Of a DNA stretch of 55,660 nt, positions 53,331-55,660 are shown one piece after another. The notes below the pieces were generated by a model. The model had not been told where the DNA came from. It did no database searches and saw only the letters and a program-made list of their open reading frames with translations. This DNA comes from Nitrospirota bacterium (lineage in GTDB: Bacteria > Nitrospirota > Thermodesulfovibrionia > Thermodesulfovibrionales > UBA6898). Within the stretch, counting starts at the first letter, position 1; each line of letters opens with the position of its first letter. The stretch covers positions 1-55,660 of the forward strand of contig JAKAIE010000008.1 of assembly GCA_021814475.1 (NCBI GenBank), in the 5' to 3' direction. The position numbers and the translations under genes are program-made.

Positions 53331-53807
53331 ATGATAGACCCAGCACTAAAAGAACTTATCCAGAAGGCTGAAGCTGAAATCCCGGCCTTAATAGAAAAGG
53401 CAGAGAAAAAACGATGCCACCAGGAATTCGCCGATTTTGACTGCCGAACTCTCCATAAAATGTCGCCAGAGAAATTGGCATCATGGCAAGCAAAACATCC
53501 CATGGATAGTCCGCAATATATCATCGCTCTCCAAGAATGGAACCGGCGCACAATGGTTCGCCAAGTGCGATGGATGAAATTCTCCGCCATTCTTGCAGCT
53601 ATCACTGCGGTTGTAACTGTTTTCATTGGAGATATCCTACGAGAAAACCGAGAACGCCATAAGCCACCGCAACCCATAGAAGTGATTTGCAAAACTCCGG
53701 ACGCTCCCACGGCTCCAAATCTAAAAGAAATAACGACACAAAAAAAGACCGACTCACAGCCGACAAAGAAAATAATAAGAAGGCAACCTGATGGCGAAAC
53801 AAAGTAA
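53331..53807 (+). CDS. Cassette-borne single-pass membrane protein of unknown function
   Basis: 158 residues. An N-terminal helical, charged half (LKELIQKAEAEIPALIEKAEKK) with LASWQAKHP, one membrane helix (about 81-100, FSAILAAITAVVTVFIGDIL) and a Pro/Lys-rich hydrophilic tail. I do not recognise it. It is the first gene of integron cassette 1, AT-rich relative to the chromosome, with no clear ribosome-binding site, both common for cassette genes. It overlaps the next frame by 17 bp. Confidence 0.75.
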   Translation: MIDPALKELIQKAEAEIPALIEKAEKKRCHQEFADFDCRTLHKMSPEKLASWQAKHPMDSPQYIIALQEWNRRTMVRQVRWMKFSAILAAITAVVTVFIGDILRENRERHKPPQPIEVICKTPDAPTAPNLKEITTQKKTDSQPTKKIIRRQPDGETK

Positions 53808-54003
53808 GCATTTTTGTAAAAACTGCGGAGATCCGACCAAATTTGGTCCTGCTGCCCATAATGAACGGGTTGCGCTCGGGTGGTGTGGTGAATGTTATAA
53901 GCAAAGTAAGCGCGGTTATATTGACAGAGAATCCGGAATCAAGCGCTGGTATGACGACGATAAAACAATCGACTGGCAAAGTTACAAATGGCCTAAGAAA
54001 TGA
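53791..54003 (+). CDS. Cassette-borne small CxxC-CxxC protein
   Basis: 70 residues with a single zinc-finger-like core (FCKNCGDPTKFG ... WCGECYKQSKRGY) and a Trp/Tyr/Lys-rich C-terminus (KRWYDDDKTIDWQSYKWPKK). AAGAAGG precedes the ATG. It is the second gene of cassette 1; two-gene cassettes sometimes carry toxin-antitoxin or interacting pairs. Function unknown. Confidence 0.7.
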   Translation: MAKQSKHFCKNCGDPTKFGPAAHNERVALGWCGECYKQSKRGYIDRESGIKRWYDDDKTIDWQSYKWPKK

Positions 54004-54038
54004 CCCAAGGACAATTGCAAAACAAAAACATAAAGGCC

Positions 54039-54130
54039 ACCGAACAATTGCCTCCACACCGACGCCGAATAAGCGTGATGTGTTTTCAGCATTTTGTCTG
54101 TCCCGGCGCGGGTGAGGCATGGCGTTGTGC
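54039..54130 (+). other. attC recombination site of cassette 1
   Basis: Left core ACCGAAC (54039-54045) and right core GTTGTGC (54124-54130) flank an imperfect palindrome: TGCCTC (54049-54054) pairs with GAGGCA (54114-54119), ACC (54058-54060) with GGT (54111-54113) and CGCCG (54063-54067) with CGGCG (54104-54108). CAC at 54055-54057 is unpaired on one arm, the extrahelical feature that IntI uses for strand choice. The 92-nt length is within the range of chromosomal integrons. Cassette 2 begins at 54125. Confidence 0.85.
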
Positions 54131-54158
54131 TAGATTATAGAAGAAAAAAGGCAATATT

Positions 54159-54536
54159 ATGACGGAATATTGGAAATGCCCCGAGTGTCTTTCAATAAAC
54201 AAGAAGGAGCGTCAGCGTTGTCTTTGTGGCAATGAACCTTCAGGTGCCAAATTGGAAGAAATCATTATTACGAAAAGTCAATTGCTCGCCCACCCGGAGG
54301 AGCCCAAGCAGCATATTACCGCCCCCAAAAAATATAAAGGCTATTCTCGTGAAAAATGCCCTTTTTGCGGTGGCCGACTTATGGGCAACATTAAGGAGGG
54401 TCGTCAGTGTGAAAACTGCGGCGTTGGTTTTTCTAGAGGACAGAGAATAGAAGAAAAAAGATCAGCCGATCTTGATTATTTCTCGACTAATGATTCTAAG
54501 CTTGAAGACGACTATGATGAATTCTCTTTACCCTGA
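54159..54536 (+). CDS. Cassette-borne double zinc-ribbon protein
   Basis: 125 residues. The first module (YWKCPECLSINKKERQRCLCG) resembles a RanBP2-type or zinc-ribbon finger, the second (EKCPFCGGRLMGNIKEGRQCENCGVGF) a classical C4 ribbon; an acidic tail (DYDEFSLP) ends it. No catalytic motif is visible. It is the first gene of integron cassette 2 and ends 10 bp before the nuclease-fold gene, so the two are probably translated together. It may be a nucleic-acid- or protein-binding partner. Confidence 0.75.
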   Translation: MTEYWKCPECLSINKKERQRCLCGNEPSGAKLEEIIITKSQLLAHPEEPKQHITAPKKYKGYSREKCPFCGGRLMGNIKEGRQCENCGVGFSRGQRIEEKRSADLDYFSTNDSKLEDDYDEFSLP

Positions 54537-54546
54537 CAAAAGTATA

Positions 54547-55317
54547 ATGAAGACAATAAAATACATACCCTCACAAACTAGGCATTACTTAGCTTGCCCC
54601 TATTTCCTTAAGCTCTCAAATTCAGTCAAAATACCAATTGATGAGCCTCACATTATCGGCATCAGAAGAACTCAATTATTCAAAGACCATGTTATAGCTC
54701 GCTTGGGGCAGAACCTTGGCAAGGAGCCTTTCAGGACTCAGAAATTGCTTGACCTTATTCTTAACCGTGGATTAATGCTGATAGCAAAAAAGATCGAAAC
54801 TGTTTTCTTTTCTACATCAGATATTGGCCTTGAGATCGAAATGTTCAAACCGGATATTATTGAAACAACAATGAGAGAAAATATTGGAGTCAATATCAAG
54901 TCGATTAAGAACATTGAACAGCCTGAAGAACACCATTATTTGCAATCCATTGTTTATAAACTTGCATTGGAAAAAGCACTTGAGGGGGCAACATTGAAGC
55001 CATTCAAAGTCACAGCATCCCTTTTGCATTGGAATACTGAACATTATCCAGTTTCCCGAAATGATAATGATACAGACATTGAAGGCTTTAGCTCACATCT
55101 CTCCAATGTATCGTCTCAGGCATTCTTTTCAGAGGAAAAAATAGATGAGGAACAAGGTAACTACACCGATATGCTACGAGATATTGCATCACTGGAGCCC
55201 CAGGATGATGAAGAAAAATGTGAGCACTGCCATGGGAAATTTTGTTGCGACGTACATAATCAAATACCGTTTAGGGATAAGTATAAATGGTTCAGCAGAT
55301 TTCAGCCCTACGAATAA
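54547..55317 (+). CDS. Cassette-borne Cas4/RecB-like PD-(D/E)XK-fold protein
   Basis: 256 residues from ATG 54547. The pattern is that of Cas4/RecB nucleases: an N-terminal Cys in TRHYLACPYFLKL, an acidic motif in EIEMFKPDII, a VNIKSIKN strand where Cas4 has ExK, a QhxxY helix (HYLQSIVYKLALE) and a C-terminal Cys cluster (CEHCHGKFCC) for an iron-sulfur cluster. The Glu of ExK is Asn here, so cleavage activity may be weak or lost. There is no CRISPR array or cas gene nearby. The assignment is by motif reading only. Confidence 0.6.
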   Translation: MKTIKYIPSQTRHYLACPYFLKLSNSVKIPIDEPHIIGIRRTQLFKDHVIARLGQNLGKEPFRTQKLLDLILNRGLMLIAKKIETVFFSTSDIGLEIEMFKPDIIETTMRENIGVNIKSIKNIEQPEEHHYLQSIVYKLALEKALEGATLKPFKVTASLLHWNTEHYPVSRNDNDTDIEGFSSHLSNVSSQAFFSEEKIDEEQGNYTDMLRDIASLEPQDDEEKCEHCHGKFCCDVHNQIPFRDKYKWFSRFQPYE

Positions 55318-55341
55318 CAATCAAAAATACGACAAAAAAAC

Positions 55342-55347
55342 GCACAA
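55342..55347 (+). other. Left core of the cassette 2 attC, interrupted by the intron
   Basis: GCACAA matches the first six bases of GCACAAC, the exact reverse complement of this cassette's 5' boundary core GTTGTGC (54124-54130). The seventh base and the rest of the attC are separated from it by the group II intron on the minus strand and lie beyond the window. Confidence 0.65.
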
Positions 55348-55660
55348 TCGGGTAAAGGACGGTAATTAGCCGTCCCTCCCCACAACACCCCGCATGCGGG
55401 TCCGCACGGGGCGTTTCGCAGAAATCACCGGGCCTTGGCCGGGTGGTGAATCCCGATCCACAATGTACGTATGGAAGTCAGCCCCTGCTTTTGAAGGAAC
55501 TGGTTGCCCAAACCGCAATTCGTCGATAAGGTCTTCGCAAGATGCCAATAGCCCTTCCTGCTTAGCCCTGTCAGGATTGCATGATGCCTTGGTGCGCCGA
55601 GCTTTATCAGTTCGCCGATGCGTTTTCTCACCCTGCGCCACTGTTTCCAGTAACACATGC
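55347..55660 (-). mobile_element. Group IIC-like (attC-targeting) intron, 3' part
   Basis: Read on the minus strand, the maturase end is followed by a domain-V-like hairpin (about 55415-55384, a GC-rich stem with a two-base bulge), a domain VI hairpin (GGGACGG-loop-CCGTCC with an unpaired A at TTTACCC), and an end CCCGAT at 55352-55347. The 3' exon then begins TGTGC, inside the cassette attC core. Insertion in the bottom strand of an attC, opposite to cassette direction, is the known habit of group IIC-attC introns. The 5' part is outside the window. Confidence 0.75.
55425..55660 (-). CDS. ltrA: Group II intron reverse transcriptase/maturase, C-terminal fragment
   Basis: The last 77 codons of the intron-encoded protein; the start is beyond the window edge. 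The GIIM maturase motif appears as MCYWKQWRRVRKRIGELIKLG, then RKGYWHLAKTLSTNCGLGNQFL and the LTSIRTLW end. These residues form the X/thumb domain that helps the intron splice. The stop at 55425 is about 10 bases before domain V, the usual position for an ORF in domain IV. Confidence 0.85.
   Translation of the reverse strand, partial: MCYWKQWRRVRKRIGELIKLGAPRHHAILTGLSRKGYWHLAKTLSTNCGLGNQFLQKQGLTSIRTLWIGIHHPAKAR

Noticed and set aside
54547-55317. Cas4-like protein as part of a CRISPR-Cas locus
   Set aside because: No cas1, cas2 or other cas gene and no repeat-spacer array occurs anywhere in the window; the context is an integron cassette.
55366-55656. A 96-codon frame overlapping the intron maturase on the same strand
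   Set aside because: The alternative frame at 55425-55660 has the maturase WKQWRR and GYW motifs; the longer one has none and runs through intron domain V.

Overview
The window is about 55.7 kb of GC-rich DNA with dense, mostly operonic genes and one tRNA. Lpt lipopolysaccharide-export genes, L,D-transpeptidases, a lipoprotein and a c-type cytochrome fragment point to a Gram-negative anaerobe or microaerobe. A liv transporter with phenylacetate-CoA ligase, an MvhD-type hydrogenase, endonuclease Q and many two-component proteins would fit a Nitrospirota- or Deltaproteobacteria-like lineage. That placement is inference from gene content.

Layout. 1-4066: end of livH, then livM, livG, livF and paaK (branched-chain or aromatic acid uptake and CoA activation). 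4235-7174: two divergent L,D-transpeptidases, a coiled-coil lipoprotein and a hemerythrin. 7207-13856 (minus): aroE, lptC, lptA, lptB, rpoN, hpf, rapZ and a cysteine desulfurase, the classical lpt-rpoN cluster without ptsN. 14019-16954: a small secreted protein, a Met/Gly-rich Spy-like protein, a SlyD-like isomerase, rlmN and a small protein.

17138-33254 is one long plus-strand run: GAF histidine kinase, a PilB ATPase fused to zinc ribbons and a receiver domain, a PilB paralogue that has lost its ATPase motifs, PilT, two CheY-like proteins, an HdrA-like/MvhD electron-transfer protein whose HdrA part has lost key residues, NiFe hydrogenase small and large subunits, an unknown 79-residue protein, a hybrid kinase, the hydrogenase maturation protease and a multi-receiver/Hpt/GGDEF protein. 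It physically combines pilus motors, an H2-active enzyme and signalling.

33271-36957 (minus): NYN protein (apparent AUU start), PAP2 phosphatase, OmpR-type regulator, kinase and DUF167 protein, all overlapping. 37100-37177: tRNA-Pro(UGG). 37748-44001: more kinases and regulators, with a decayed MASE1 hybrid-kinase pseudogene and a three-heme cytochrome fragment. 44038-51492: EndoQ plus a SprT-like protein, a HEAT-repeat protein, RNase HI, a U32 protein, a transmembrane pseudo-receiver/SPOR protein and a MurC/Mpl-like ligase.

51560-55660 is accessory: mazEF whose 3' end is fused tail-to-tail to a truncated integron integrase, then a candidate promoter, an attI core and two AT-rich gene cassettes. 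Cassette 1 (53307-54124) carries a membrane protein and a Cys-rich protein and ends in an attC. Cassette 2 (from 54125) carries a zinc-ribbon protein and a Cas4/RecB-like nuclease-fold protein; its attC is interrupted by a group IIC-type intron whose maturase C-terminus and domains V/VI are visible. The 7-base left core of the first attC is the exact reverse complement of the cassette's own 5' boundary, which supports the integron reading from sequence alone.
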